From Leuctra nigra (Eukaryota > Arthropoda > Insecta > Plecoptera > Leuctridae), in NCBI GenBank assembly GCA_934045905.1, contig OW203773.1, positions 23,051,246-23,115,245 of the forward strand: DNA of 64,000 nt, written 5' to 3'. Shown in pieces: positions 10,342 through 21,796 of the stretch (within the stretch, counting starts at the first letter, position 1; each line of letters opens with the position of its first letter). A model generated the notes under the pieces. The model did no database searches, was not told the DNA's origin, and saw only the letters and a list, made by a program, of their open reading frames with translations. The translations under genes and the position numbers were made by a program.

Positions 10342-10644
10342 GGACGGACGGACATTAGACACAACGCACTGATGAGGGTTAGAGATCTACGAGGAGAATG
10401 GTGAACTGTCAGAAACCGTGGAGAACTATCATACCACCGGTGACAACTGTCACCCTGTCTCTTTGCACTTTTCAGCTGGAATGATGAACATGCATGGAAA
10501 ACTTCCACGGAGTAAATTAAATAAAAAACGCAGTATTGAGAACCGATTGCCAGTATTGTGTTGCCATAAGTGTGCCAGTAGATATGTCAGGTAAAAGTTA
10601 AAAATATTTAACACTATTGCCCAAACATTTAGTAGTGACTTGAC

Positions 10645-10795
10645 TTATTATACGTTATGTTAGAATATTATATGCTATATTATTATATATATTTTTTATT
10701 ATATGCTATATTATATGCTATATTATTATATGCTATATTATTAATATGTATTATTATTATATGCTATATTATATTATTATATGCTATGTTTGTTG
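10645..10795. repeat. ATATGCTATATTATT minisatellite (unit 1)
   Basis: The phrase TTATATGCTATATTA is repeated with small gaps. The same block recurs at 21797-21942, 41883-42022 and 52143-52282. Confidence 0.8.
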
Positions 10796-10867
10796 AATGA
10801 TTTTTTTTGATTTTATATGTTTTTTTTTTGTTTTTTTAAGTGTACACAGAGTGTATACTGATTTTTT

Positions 10868-12215
10868 TAGTTGTTTACCCCACTATACAAACCCTGTCGG
10901 AAGACTGATGCGGTAATAGATGGCATGCTATCGGGCAGTTACTTTAACAAGCCTGTTCTACATTGACCTTGGAAAGTTCCCGTTTTGACATTAATTACAG
11001 CAAGGGTTAATGCTCTCACAGCAGAAGACCTTCGAGCAATCCCTGACAATTCAAGTGAATTGACAAGGCCCTTACCTAGTTCGGGGCACCAAGATAGAAC
11101 ACCCAAATATGCTGGATGAACACCCTGTTTGCCTCTCAAACTAGACACTGCAAAAAAAACTAAAAAAATGACCTAAACCTAAACCTAAACCTTAAACCTA
11201 AGCCTAAAAATAAACTAATAATAACCTAAACAAATAACTATAATTATTAATAATTTCTAATAATAACTAATAAATAATAGCTAATAATAAACTAATAATA
11301 ACTTAATAGTATAAAAAATAGCCTAGGTATTATCTCTAAAATTTTGTTATAATAAAAAAAAATCAAATGTTCGTTGGAAAAAAAAAGTTTGTTGCATGAT
11401 TTTTTTTGAAATTTAATTTTTAATTTTTTTTTTATTCTTTTGTGATTTTTTTAGTTTTTTACCCCACTATACAAACACTGTCAGAAGTCTGAAAAACACA
11501 AAAAAGTTCGTTGCATAATTTTTTTTTAAATTTAAAATTATTTTTTATTTTTTTTATCCTTTTTGTGATTTTTTTAGTTGTTCACCCTACTATACAAACC
11601 CTGTCAGAAGTCTGATGCGGCAATAGATGCCTAGAACTAGATACTGCAAAAAAAACTAAAAAATTGACCTAAACCTAAACCTAAACCTAATAACATAAAC
11701 CTAATTATAAACTAATAATAAGCTAATAATAATTAATAATAATTACTAATAATAACATAATAATAACTTAATAGCTTAAAAAATAACCTAGGTACCACCT
11801 TTAAAATTCTATTTGAATAAAAATAAATAAAAACAAATCAAATGAGTTAAAACAAAAAAAAGTTAGTTGCATGACTTTTTTTATTTAATTTATTTTAACT
11901 AAAGATCGTCACCCAAGTTAGCTGATGCAGTACGAAAGTACGCAATTTGGAAAAAAACAATAGTGTTGGACAAAAATCTGTTGGAGCTATGATGCGGCAA
12001 TAGATATGTTATGCTGTCGTGTCATTACTTCAACAAGCTGTACATAGACCGGGCCTCTAATAACAGCAAGGGTTAATGCTCTCTAGCAAATGGCCGTCGA
12101 GCAAACCCTGAAAACACAAAGGAGTTGACAAGGCCCTTGCCTAGTCTTGGGCAACAGGATAGAACACCCAGCTATGCTTGATGAACACCCCGTTTGCCGC
12201 TCGAAAAAGACACTG
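10868..12215. repeat. Threefold degenerate internal repeat (unit 1)
   Basis: Three related segments start near 10868, 11450 and 11900. Shared phrases are CCCCACTATACAAACCCTGTC, CTGATGCGGYAATAGATG, AGCAAGGGTTAATGCTCTC, GACAAGGCCCTT and GAACACCC. The first and third also read weakly as related minus-strand peptides (GVHPAYLGVLSWCPELGKG in the first). TAA-rich spacers and short CCTAAA runs lie between. I do not recognise the source. Copies are at 22012-23360, 42097-43450 and 52360-53780. Confidence 0.65.
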
Positions 12216-12773
12216 CAAAAGTCTACCCACTTGAGGTAGTAACAATCTCCGATCATTTACTAGACATCAAGAGCCTTATTATATTACCCATGAACTCCAT
12301 GTTAAATGTTACCAATTCCCCCTAACAAAATAAGAAGACAACTGAAAGTTATCACCTAGTCTAAAATATTAACAAAATAAACATAATTAGAAAATGAATC
12401 AGAGACAAAACCCATGTTGGAACCCTGACCCTGCATCGAACCCGGATCTGCTGATCAGCCTGACAGAACACTGTGACAACAGATACAGTAGTTAAGAGAG
12501 CAGACTAGTCTAGGTTAGTCATGTAACACAGACACAATACCTACTGGCGGCAAACCACAATACTGGTAACAATTCTCAATACCGATTAATACCGTTAATA
12601 CAAATATAGTTGATCTGTTATTTCACCTTTTAGGAAGAATCTTCATGAATAAATTAACATAATAATCAGCCAAGTTTGCATAATCGAACCCATAGCATGG
12701 AGCTGAAGCTCGACAGAAGACTCGGAGCTGTAGGGATTGTAGCTGTAGGGATAGTTTATAGGGCATCTATAGG

Positions 12774-13701
12774 CACCGAGTGTTCATACCCCTAGCGCCA
12801 CTAGCGAGAGAAATCGGCAAAACTGTGAGGCGAAGAATCAGCAATTTTATAGTCTCTCATTGGCCGTGGCCATAGCAACCGATAAAAATCCACAGATAAC
12901 TCAAAATAGCTCAGAATTGAGGAGCAAACTAATAATTTTATCAGACTCAGTGGAATTTTTGACACTTCATACATTTTGCACAGCGAAATATCATTTGGAG
13001 TATTATTGTAAGAATGCATACAATGAGTAATGTTTACTAACTGCTGCAACAAAAGTAAGGTTTCCAAGGGCGGAATTTCCCCGCGTTGCGGGAAATATTT
13101 CGCGACTTATTTGTTCAGCGGAAGTATCCCGTTTCCAAGCGCGAATTTTTCTCCGCCTAGTTTGTAGTGGTACCTAGCGGCCAAATTAGGCAGCGCTGAA
13201 ATAAGTCGATCTATCGAGATCGATATCTTAAAATCGTAAAGACAAGGATTGTCCTAGACCACTTCAATAAAATATTCTGGATCATATTCCATTATTAGTA
13301 CATATTTTATTAATAAACAAATATAAACTTGACAACACATGTCACTACCTGACGGCAGACAACAGATTTGATTTATATCGAATATCGATATCGAAAGTCG
13401 ACTGAAAAACGGAAACTATAACACAACGAACCTGGCGGTAATCGTGAGAAAACTACCAGCTTCCGGTGCGCGGAACGAATTTCGTCCCGCTAAGGTAGGA
13501 GTAGATTCAACTTTCTCGGCGGCGACTTCGCCGCTGGTGTTCTGGCTTGTGATTGGTCAAAGTCGGCCATTTTGCGGAATTTCTCCCGCAACGCGGCGAA
13601 ATTCCGCCCTTGGAAACCTTACTTAAGGGTATGAGGATCATATATTCCACCAATGGCGCAGTTTCTCATTTTCAGAAACAAAAGTGAGTCAACACTCGGT
13701 G
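12774..13701. mobile_element. hAT-like MITE with nested MITE (unit 1)
   Basis: The ends are CACCGAGTGTT and its inverse AACACTCGGTG. They are flanked by TCTATAGG (12766-12773) and CCTATAGG (13702-13709), an 8-bp duplication with one mismatch. The module without the element reads GGGCATCTATAGGTGTAG elsewhere in the array (for example 37767-37782). The bare element is about 355-380 bp, and 570 bp of the total is the nested element at 13054-13623. There is no transposase. An 8-bp TSD with short CA...TG ends is typical of hAT elements. Confidence 0.8.
13054..13623. mobile_element. PIF/Harbinger-like MITE (unit 1 copy)
   Basis: The terminal inverted repeats AGTAAGGTTTCCAAGGGCGG run inward for about 50 bp through GCGTTGCGGGA. 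The element is 570 bp and lies inside the hAT-like MITE. The right flank is TAA and the left flank is AAA here, but TAA in unit 2, which matches the 3-bp TWA target of PIF/Harbinger. Unit 4 has the empty site CAACTAAGGGTATG at 44290. No transposase is encoded. Confidence 0.85.
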
Positions 13702-13703
13702 CC

Positions 13704-15060
13704 TATAGGTGTAGATTTTATGCATATTTCACATCTGGCCTATACGTCTAAACTATCTAGGTATGCACAATGCACCAAGTATATTTTGGTTTTTAAAACT
13801 AAGTTTTGACTTGGCCCACTTTTTTTGAAATCACTACTTTTCAGCGCTGAATTTGTAGATTTCTTATATTTTTTATAGTTGAAAAGACTAGGCTGGTATT
13901 TTTGCACGGAGTGGTTTTTATGGGGATATCACTTCTTTTTTCAGATTATTCTCACAATTGTAACACAAATCGGAGCAAAAACCATTTAGCAACAATTTTT
14001 TGATATCACTACTTTTCAGCGCTGAATTTTTAGATTTCTTATATTTTTTATAGTTGAAAAGACTTGGCTGGTATTTTTGCACAGAGTGTTTTTTATAGGG
14101 ATATCACTTCTTTTTTCAGATTATTCTCACACTTGTAACACAAATCGGAGCAACAACCATTTAGCAACAATTTTTTGATATCACTAATTTTCAGCGCTGA
14201 ATTTTTAGATTTCTTATAGTTGAAAAGACTTGGCTGGTATTTTTACACGGAGTGTTTTTATGGTATGATCTACTCAATCGACATAACGCATCTGGTTTAT
14301 TGCAAAAGCCATCTGTTACCTCCGTTGGCACCAGTTTGAGCCCCGACCTGCGCCCATACTTGTGACAACCACCACCCAGCTACCGTCCCCATTAGATGCT
14401 AACAGCTTGAAGCCTAGTAAAGCTGCAGCAATACTGAGTTAGACAACAGACAAAGCTCCGACCTGCGCCCTGTCCAGTGACGACCACAACACAGCTATTG
14501 CCTCCATGAGATGCCAACTTAAGTAACAGACGGCAACTTTTATTAGTGACCAATCGGAAATGTATTTTTTTTAAGGGAACTTTCATTGGTGCGATAATAT
14601 GGGTTACAAGTCGCATGAATAATCTAAAAAAGCAGGGATCCCAAAAAGCACTCGGTCTCTTCAACTAAGGAAAAAAATTATACATTTGAAAATTTAAAAA
14701 TTCAAAAAAATTTTAAAACAAAAATCTAAAAATTTTAATTTTAAAAACTCCCCCAAAAAAATCGAAAAAATCTTAAAAATAAATTCGAAAAACTTCAAAA
14801 AAAAAATTATACAAAATTCCAAAAAATAAAAATAAAAATAATCGAAGTTTTGGAAAAATTACGAAAATTCGAGTTCAAAAATAATATGCGTTTTAAGTCG
14901 TATGAATATTCTAAAAAAAAGCAGTGCTGTCCCAAAAAAACACTTAATGTAAAAAAGGATGCCAAATAAAATTCAAAAAAAAAATAAAAAAAAAATAAAA
15001 AAAAAAATCAGCACTGATCAGTATAATGATTTCAAAAAATGGTCTAAGTCAAAACTATTT
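13704..15060. repeat. P/R/Q inverted module block X2 (unit 1)
   Basis: Arm P (13704-14270) contains TTTTGACTTGGCCCA, TATCACTACTTTTCAGCGCTG and AGTTGAAAAGACT. Part of it is repeated two to three times with a period near 190 bp. Block R follows (14285-14530, GCAAAAGCCATCTG), then an A/T-rich spacer, then arm Q (about 14890-15060), whose motifs are the reverse complements of P (AGCACTGA, ATGGTCTAAGTCAAAA). The block therefore resembles an element with very long, decayed inverted ends. It has no coding content; apparent ORFs in it are not conserved proteins. Confidence 0.65.
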
Positions 15061-17001
15061 TAAGGGTTAACCGGCGCCAGGTGACCGACCTACAACCTTT
15101 GATTTTTTGCCCTTTTTGGGTTCTTTATAGTTAGTTAAATTTTTGAGATATTCATGACTAAACCTTGTAGTTTTCCCATAAGCTATTATGTGCAAGGTCA
15201 AATATTTGTCAATATATCACAGATATCTAAAAATCCAGACGATGAATATTTTTTGAAAACTGTTTTTTATCATCATTATTTCCATATCTTCGCAACAAGC
15301 ACTTCAAAATGTAGAGTTGACGGACTAACTTCAAAAATAGATCAAGAATTGTGTTCTTAATTGTATGTGTTTTTCCTCTATTTGAAAGATACCATTCACG
15401 TGTGGCAACGTTGTATAAAGTGAACAGAATGACCTATTTAGTACCAAATTTACTATCTTGCATACAACCAGTACTCTTATGGGTAATATATCTACCTAAA
15501 CATCCCAACAATATCAAAATAATATGTAATTTATGTAAAAGTTTATCTTTCCAAAATCTATCAAATTATTATTAATAAATGTAAAAATATAAACAATGCA
15601 TTCTAGAACATCTTGAGACCCTGACTGTACGATCTAGGTGGCTGAATTGGATGCCGTTAGTTTTTTGTCCTCTCATTGAATTTCATAAGAGATCTGTTGA
15701 AGAAAATAAATAAGAAATGGAATAGTTAAAAGTGGTGAGGTTTAGACAAATCATTTTGACATTGCTTCTGTGTCTTGTGAATGGGATGCAATCTTGTTAA
15801 TTACGTCTACTTTCAGGTAGGAAAATTGTGTTTAATCCGCCATTTCTAGCTCTAAACAATACAGAACTCTTGCCAGTGCTGGATTGCATGACGATTATTT
15901 TGCAGATATGAGAGAGAAATTACGATGAAAAGTCTAATTAATTCACACAATCATAGCCCATCTCGATATTAGATATCAATACAACCAGAAGTCTAAGGCC
16001 TTATAAACCATTATAAAGTTGAATATTGAAACATGTTTTATGTTCACACATGTCGGGAATAATTAAAATTATCTTTAATTACTCTGCATGAATATAGTCC
16101 TTCAAAGCGGGGGTTAAACCTTAAAATATTTGGAGCATCGTTTTATTTGTTATATGATTTCAGGCTTCACGTCAATATTGTATATACCTATACTACACAA
16201 TAGTATTGTGTAGATTTTAGTACACTATAAAAGTAGAAATATAGTGTACTATAGTGTAGTGTAGAAATGGTGTTGATTTTTAAAAGTTTTAATATCACAT
16301 TTTTCAGTGCTAACAATTTAGATTTTTTTAATTTTTGTATCAGTTTAGACTTGGCTTTCTTTTCCACACGTTTTGTTTTACGTAACCTGTATCTCCAAGA
16401 AAAATTCTCATCTAGATGTATTATTTTACATTTATGTTTATAATTTAACTTAAATTCGCCTAATGTCTCCAAATAAACTCCAAATCAATTCATTAAACCC
16501 GTTTATTTCGTCTGGTTTATTTAATTTTAATAATTCGATAATTTGAACTTTTTTCTTAATAGATGAATATTTTTGGAATTTTCACATATTAAATTTTGGT
16601 ATGTTTTCTAATCGGTGTTAAAATTCAGAATCCTATCTACCGCTGTCACCGCCACAGCCTAAACGGCTAAACCGATCGATCTGAAATTTTTACCCCATGT
16701 GCACTTTTGGCGTCTGAGGTGCCTTTATATAAAACCAACCCGACGCCGCAATTTTTAAACCGGAAGTGACGTCATATCTCGAAACCGGCTAAACTGATCG
16801 GAACGAAACTAGCGTCAAACGATTCGGACGGTCATATATATGAAATTACAGTAGTCTAAAAAGATGTTTACTATTGCCGAAATCGGAAAAGACGTCATAT
16901 AAATGAAGAATCATACTTAAATCACCTCTTACTACAATAAACCACATATTACGAAGGTTTATAATAATACAAACATTTATATTAATAAATTCTAGCTGGC
17001 A

Positions 17002-17108
17002 GTGATTGCAACCGACATTTTGCTAACCGGAATTTGGAAATCTGGTTCCGGAATTTGGAAATCCGGTTCCGGAATTTGGAAATTCCGGAACCGGAATTTT
17101 GAATTTGG
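17002..17108. repeat. 21-bp repeat and perfect palindrome (unit 1)
   Basis: GGAATTTGGAAATCYGGTTCC is tandemly repeated; unit 1 has one copy more than the other units. It ends in CCGGTTCCGGAATTT-GG-AAATTCCGGAACCGG-type symmetry (17063-17094), a 15-bp-arm palindrome with a 2-base centre that is present in most units (for example 28183-28214). Unit 5 has changes here. Confidence 0.85.
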
Positions 17109-17372
17109 AAATTTCTTGTCGAAAGTCAGCCTTAAGAATTTAATCGACTCTGCTGCATTTATTTCTGATCCAGCTAACATGATGGATGGAGATAGCTGCA
17201 GGATTCCGCGTAATCGGTTAAAATCAACACATGTAGTTTTCGTTGAAGAAAACTAAAAACCATTTCTTTCTGCCCAGCTAGCGAGACGATTAACAGTCAG
17301 TTGGATTTGACGTTCACAAATACTAAGTCTATGAGAGTTAAAGTGAATAACAAAATCATCATCGAAGTACAT
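17109..17372 (-). pseudogene. Non-LTR reverse-transcriptase fragment (unit 1)
   Basis: The minus strand encodes about 88 residues from MYFDDDFVIHF to KFLRLTFDKKF. FDDD is the catalytic Y/F-x-DD box of reverse transcriptase, and NRLASWAERNGFKFS and the final block match the segment after it in Jockey/I-type elements. In unit 1 a TAG (complement at 17253-17255) replaces the AAG codon of units 2 and 4. Motifs before the FDDD box and after the LTFD block are missing, so this is a short internal relic. It lies in antisense to the array's left-to-right direction. Confidence 0.78.
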
Positions 17373-17639
17373 ATTCAGAAGGCGTATACTGAAACAAATA
17401 TTTTATATAAATACATTCTTGGTGGCATTGATTTCAGCCGCCATTTTCTAAACCGGAAGTGATGCCATAACTTGAAAAAGGCTGCACCGATTGGAACGAA
17501 GCGTTTACTATTCTTCAAGGTTAATCATTTTAAGCATTACTTAGTTCCAAATGCAATTCTTCTTAGTATCTAAATCGGAAATGGCTTATTTTTTAAAGGA
17601 ATTTGTCATTGTTACAACGATTTGTGTTACAAGTGTGAG

Positions 17640-18840
17640 AATAATCTAAAAAAAGGAGTGATATCTCCATAAAAGAACACTCCAAGAAAAAATACCGGCC
17701 AAGTCTTTTCAAAAGAAATCTAAAAATTTAGCACTAAAAGGTAGTGATATCAAAAAATGGGCCAAGACAAAACTTAATTTTAAAAACCAAAATACAATTA
17801 GCGCATCATTTTTTAGGGCATCTAAAGGTGTAGATTTTATGCATATTTCACCTCTGGCCTATACGTCTAAACTATCTAGGTATATGCACAATGCACTGCC
17901 AATTTAAAATTAAGTTTTGACTTGGCCCATTTCTTAATATTACTACTTTTCATAGCTGAATTTTTAGATTTCTAGTTTTTTTAATATTTGAAAAGACTAT
18001 TGAAAAGGTATTTTTACACGAAGAATTTTTTATGGTATTTACTCAATCAACATTAAATCATCATTTTTTTTGCAAAAGCCATCTATTACATCCGTCGGAA
18101 CCAGCCAGAGCCCCACCTCCGCCCAAGCCTGTGACAGTCGTCCAACTACTACCTCCATGAGATGAAAGGTCCAGTAATGCTGCAGCATTACGTCCGCTAA
18201 CACCAGCCAAAGCACCGGCCTCGCTTTGGCCAATGGTAGTCAACACTCCTGCCTCCATGAGGTGCTAGTCCCGGGACCAGCACCGACCAGAGCACCACCT
18301 CGCCCTGGCCAATGGCAGTCATCCTATACTGTCTCCAATAGATGCCAACATCAGTAACAGACAGTAACTTTTATTTAAAAAGAAAAAAAAAATTAAAAAA
18401 AAAATCAAAAATTCAAAATTTTAAAAACAAAAAAAAATAACATTTTGAAATTCCAAAAAAATTATTGATTTTTTTTTAAAAATGTTTAAAAAATGTCAAA
18501 AAAATAGTATACAAAATTCAAAAAAAAGTACAAAAAAATAAAAAAATAAAATTGGGAAAATTACGAAAATTTGAGTTCAAAATTAATAATATAAGTTTCA
18601 AGTCGTATGAAAAATGAAAAATAAATAAAAAAATCGTAAAAAGCAGTGATATCCCAAAAAGGCACTCAGTACAAAAGGGCTGCTAAGTCACTTCAAATAA
18701 GAAAAAAAATAAATAATTCTATAAATTTAGGACTGAAAATTAATGATACCTATCAAAAAATGGGAAAGTCAAGACAATTTTAAAATATTAGGTGCATCGT
18801 TTTGTTTGTGATCATTATGATTTCAGGAAGTAATTTAATT
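17640..18840. repeat. P/R/Q inverted module block X3 (unit 1)
   Basis: An inverted P arm (17640-17830, GTCTTTTCAAAAGAAATC, AGTAGTGATATC, ATGGGCCAAGACAAAACTT) is followed head-to-head by a forward P arm (17838-18050). Then come block R (18072-18365), an A/T-rich spacer, and arm Q to about 18840. The same order recurs at the right end of every unit. The back-to-back arms make a large imperfect palindrome centred near 17830. Confidence 0.68.
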
Positions 18841-19202
18841 TTTGAAGTGTTACAGCAAAATTAAAGACTATTTGAAAAAATGTTCGATAGACCCAGCCAC
18901 TTTAAGCAGACAATGTGTTTATTTTGAGCAATTCGTGGAATTTGGTCAGGTAGTCATTGCATAATTTCAGATTGATCAGGGAACCGGTTTGGTATTGCAA
19001 CTGCAACCCGAAAAACATGATGATGGAACGGGTGAGAAAACATTTTCGAGATATTTGACATCCAACACGCAAAATGTCGTCTCTAAGTCGCTCGTCTCTA
19101 AGGATTTAAAATATTTCGAATTCATAGTTTGGGAGTGATGTCATCTCACCATCTTGATCTCATAAAAATGAAGAATTAGACATGAATCACCTCTTACTGT
19201 AA

Positions 19203-19845
19203 TTATTTTTTTTATTTATTTTTTTGGCGCTGAACGACTTGGTTATAAGCGCTATTTTTTCAATTTATTTTTCAAAGAAAATTAATTCAAAAATTTTAAT
19301 TTATATTTTACATGTTAACTTTAAATATCATAATTTTACTTTCTTCTAAATTTCGTCATATAGATTAGTTTCCTTTAAAAATCTGATTTCCGTATCGATG
19401 TTATTGGAGTTGTCATCAAGAATCTCTGCGATATCCCCTGACATATTCAGACTCCTACGCTTTTGACTATATTAATCACATTCGCATAATATATGCTGAA
19501 TGGACAAAGGCGCATCATATGCATCACATCTAGGAGGATTATCACCACACATAAAAAATCCGTGTGTAAAGCTTGATTTACACGGGTCAATGTATTGATC
19601 AATACATTGAATTCAAGAGGCTGTGCACATGAGCAGAGCCACTTTTTCTGCTCAAAGTGACTCTGCTCATGTGCACAGCCTCTTGAATTCAATGTATTGA
19701 TCAATACATTGACCCGTGTAAATCAAGCTTAAGTCGACTATGACCAATTCGTAGCCTGGCAATGACAACCTCTTCCCTGCGCGACCTGCGAGAAGAAGAT
19801 GACCAGACCCGAATGGTAGGTTTAAATGTTCTTAATAAAAAAAAT
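19203..19845 (-). pseudogene. 3' end of a non-LTR retrotransposon (unit 1)
   Basis: Reading leftward, the minus strand encodes RREEVVIARLRIGHSRLTHG, then a CGENPPRCDAYDAPLSIQHI-like C-x-x-C...H...C segment, then a short tail. This is the region just after RNase H at the C terminus of I/Jockey-clade polyproteins. A 3' UTR with AGCGCTTATAACCAAGTCGT follows, then an A-rich tail (T-rich at 19203-19225). An in-frame TAA follows CECD, and the second zinc-ligand-like cysteine is Y. In unit 1 the reading is further interrupted by the 160-bp palindromic MITE. Severely 5'-truncated, inactive. Confidence 0.75.
19570..19729. mobile_element. 160-bp palindromic MITE, private to unit 1
   Basis: The two 70-plus-bp arms are reverse complements with a single mismatch near the centre; the ends are AGCTTGATTTACACGGGTCA. 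TAA flanks both sides (19567-19569 and 19730-19732). Sister units read GTGTGTAAGTCGAC uninterrupted, for example at 39521-39534. The TAA target fits PIF/Harbinger, but the TIR is unlike the 570-bp family here. The transcript would form one long hairpin. Confidence 0.92.
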
Positions 19846-20550
19846 CAAAATTTCATAAAAATTACGAAAATTTGATAATTCTGAGTTTAAAAATAATATG
19901 CGTTTCAAGTCGTATGAATAATCTTAAAAAAACAGTGATATCCCAAAAAGGCACTCGGTGCAAAAAGGGCTGCCACGTCTTTTCAACTTAGAAAAAAATA
20001 GATATTAATTGTATTATTTAATGATGATACCTATCAAAAAATGGGAGAGTCAAAACAATTTAAAAATATTTTGCATATCATTTTATTTGTGATTTTATGA
20101 GTTCAGGCCTACACGTCAAAAATGCGCATAGTTTCTTGTAGCTGACAATGCTTCTACAAGTTGGTATTTGTGTGTAAACAGCTATGAATAAATAAATAAA
20201 TAAAATAAATGTAGATTTTTTTAAATAGTTTAGCTTTCATTGCTGACATTTTAGATTTTTTTCTGTAAATAGACTTGCCTGACTTTTTACACTTTTTTTA
20301 CTAGAGGGATCCTTTCATGTGAAACATGAAGCAATGATTGCATTTTCTGGGAATGTAATAGATTTGGTACAATTACAAACTTATGAAAGTTATACTGTCT
20401 TGAACAATTGACTTCTTATCCTCCCGAAAAGAAGAATGCCAAACCTATTTATCATAATGCCTATCTATGGTGCGGAAGCCCGATGTAGAACGTAGAAACC
20501 CTTACCATTTACAAAATAATATAATGTTTGGCCGATATGACACTAGAAAG

Positions 20551-20767
20551 GTACACTTGGCCAAACAAAACTTGAACGTTCAATAAATCTGATAGGCTGA
20601 TAAATGTAAGATCGCACCATCAGAAGTCAGTCTAAGCGATCTCATTGTCTCACTCTAGTAGGTGACCTCACATTTCAATGATAATAACAATATTTGATTG
20701 GTTGTGGGACATGACCAGCAGTCATTCAAATTTGGTCAACGTTCAAGTTTTGTTTGGCCGAGTGTAC
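20551..20767. mobile_element. MITE-like inverted-repeat element (unit 2 copy)
   Basis: It corresponds to 8945-9162, with ends GTACACTTGGCC and GGCCGAGTGTAC. Confidence 0.68.
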
Positions 20768-20978
20768 ACTCGACAATTCATAAAACGGTATTTGAACGAA
20801 ACAAATTGGCTGCTGGTCGGGTTCATTGAAAATCAATCCTTGTTATTATCAATGAAATCAGAGCTCACCTACTAGAGGTAAATGACGAGTAAGTATAGAC
20901 TTCATCAGATGATGCCATCACATTTTTTTCAGACAATCCATTTCTTTTAAATACCGTTTTATGAATTGTCGAGTGTAC
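20762..20978. mobile_element. Second inverted-repeat element, adjacent (unit 2 copy)
   Basis: ACACTCGACAATTCATAAAA at the left is matched by TTTTATGAATTGTCGAGTGT at the right, and both sides continue into CGGTATTT. It abuts or slightly overlaps the previous element at a shared AGTGTACACT. In unit 1 the 474-bp MITE has inserted into it. A diverged copy lies outside the array at 946-1163. Confidence 0.7.
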
Positions 20979-21439
20979 ATTATTTAAAAAAATGTTTGTA
21001 TGAACTTTCTGTTTTCCGCGGCCGTCTGATATCTCGAAGGAACAAGGCGTTCCAAAAAATGGAACACACAAAACGCAAAAACGGTCTAAGTGGGCTTTAT
21101 GCAGTGTGGAGAACGCTGAACCGCAGTAGATGCAAGACAAAAAATCATAAGTGGGGCTCTAATAATGTCTGACATTAACAAGCAATGTTAATCCATATGG
21201 CCGCGAAGCGAATTCCATCAAATTCGCGCGAATAGCGGCAATGGAATAACGCCAAATAGGCTGTAGGGAACAACAGGAAATCATCTTTTGTTTTTGGTCC
21301 TTGCGGGTTAACAGCAAAATTCATTTGCTTTTCTTCTATGGAATAAAGACAATTGAATATTTGCAGTGAGAATCTAGGTTTCTGTGGAAAACTTCTATGG
21401 AGTCTATGAAGTGATGTGCGTTGTGAAAAAGATCCGACT

Positions 21440-21488
21440 AAACCTCTCACTTGCCGGGCGAGAGCTCTACCAACTGAGCTACCCGGTC
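21440..21488 (-). repeat. tRNA-Ala-like 5' half (unit 2)
   Basis: The A box and anticodon arm are identical to the unit 1 copy, and the T arm is again absent. Confidence 0.68.
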
Positions 21489-21796
21489 GGACGGACGGAC
21501 ATTAGACACAACGCACTGATGAGGGTTAAAGATCTACGAGGAGAATGGTGAACTGTCAGAAACCGTGGAGAACTATCATACCACCGGTGACAACTGTCAC
21601 CCTGTCTCTTTGCACTTTTCAGCTGGAATGATGAACATGCATGGAAAACTTCCACGGAGTAAATTAAATAAAAACGCAGTATTGAGAACCGATTGCCAGT
21701 ATTGTGTTGCCATAAGTGTGCCAGTAGATATGTCAGGTAAAAGTTAAAAATATTTAACACTATTGCCCAAACATTTAGTAGTGACTTGACTTATTA

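Larger units (their letters stand above)
7680..19845. repeat. Array unit 1 (complete)
   Basis: This is the first complete copy of the large tandem unit. It starts within an AT-rich tract (CAAAATTTTATAAAAATTACG), continues through block S (AATATGCG, GGGCTGCCACGTC) and ends at the 5'-truncated edge of a minus-strand non-LTR fragment. It aligns with unit 2 at an offset of about 11.14 kb through most of its length. Private features are the 547-bp element at 8254, the 474-bp MITE at 9262 and the 160-bp palindrome at 19570. Positions 15100-16980 hold sequence shared by all units with no recognised gene. Confidence 0.9.

Noticed and set aside
11168..11205. CCTAAA runs resembling telomere repeats (also near 11668, 22318, 42404, 52669)
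   Set aside because: Only three to four units, interrupted, and CCTAAA is not the usual insect CCTAA repeat. They sit inside the threefold internal repeat in every unit, so they are ordinary simple sequence.
14392..14664. 90-codon minus-strand frame over block R, and the 64-72-codon frames over R blocks such as 18039-18258
   Set aside because: Two frames overlap on the same strand over the same GC-richer repeat, and they break in diverged copies. They are by-products of base composition.
15154..15575. Two short plus-strand reading frames (68 and 75 codons) found almost unchanged in all five units
   Set aside because: The units are recent copies, so conservation is expected without selection. 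The differences seen include amino-acid changes, no start context or family resemblance is visible, and the block is AT-rich.
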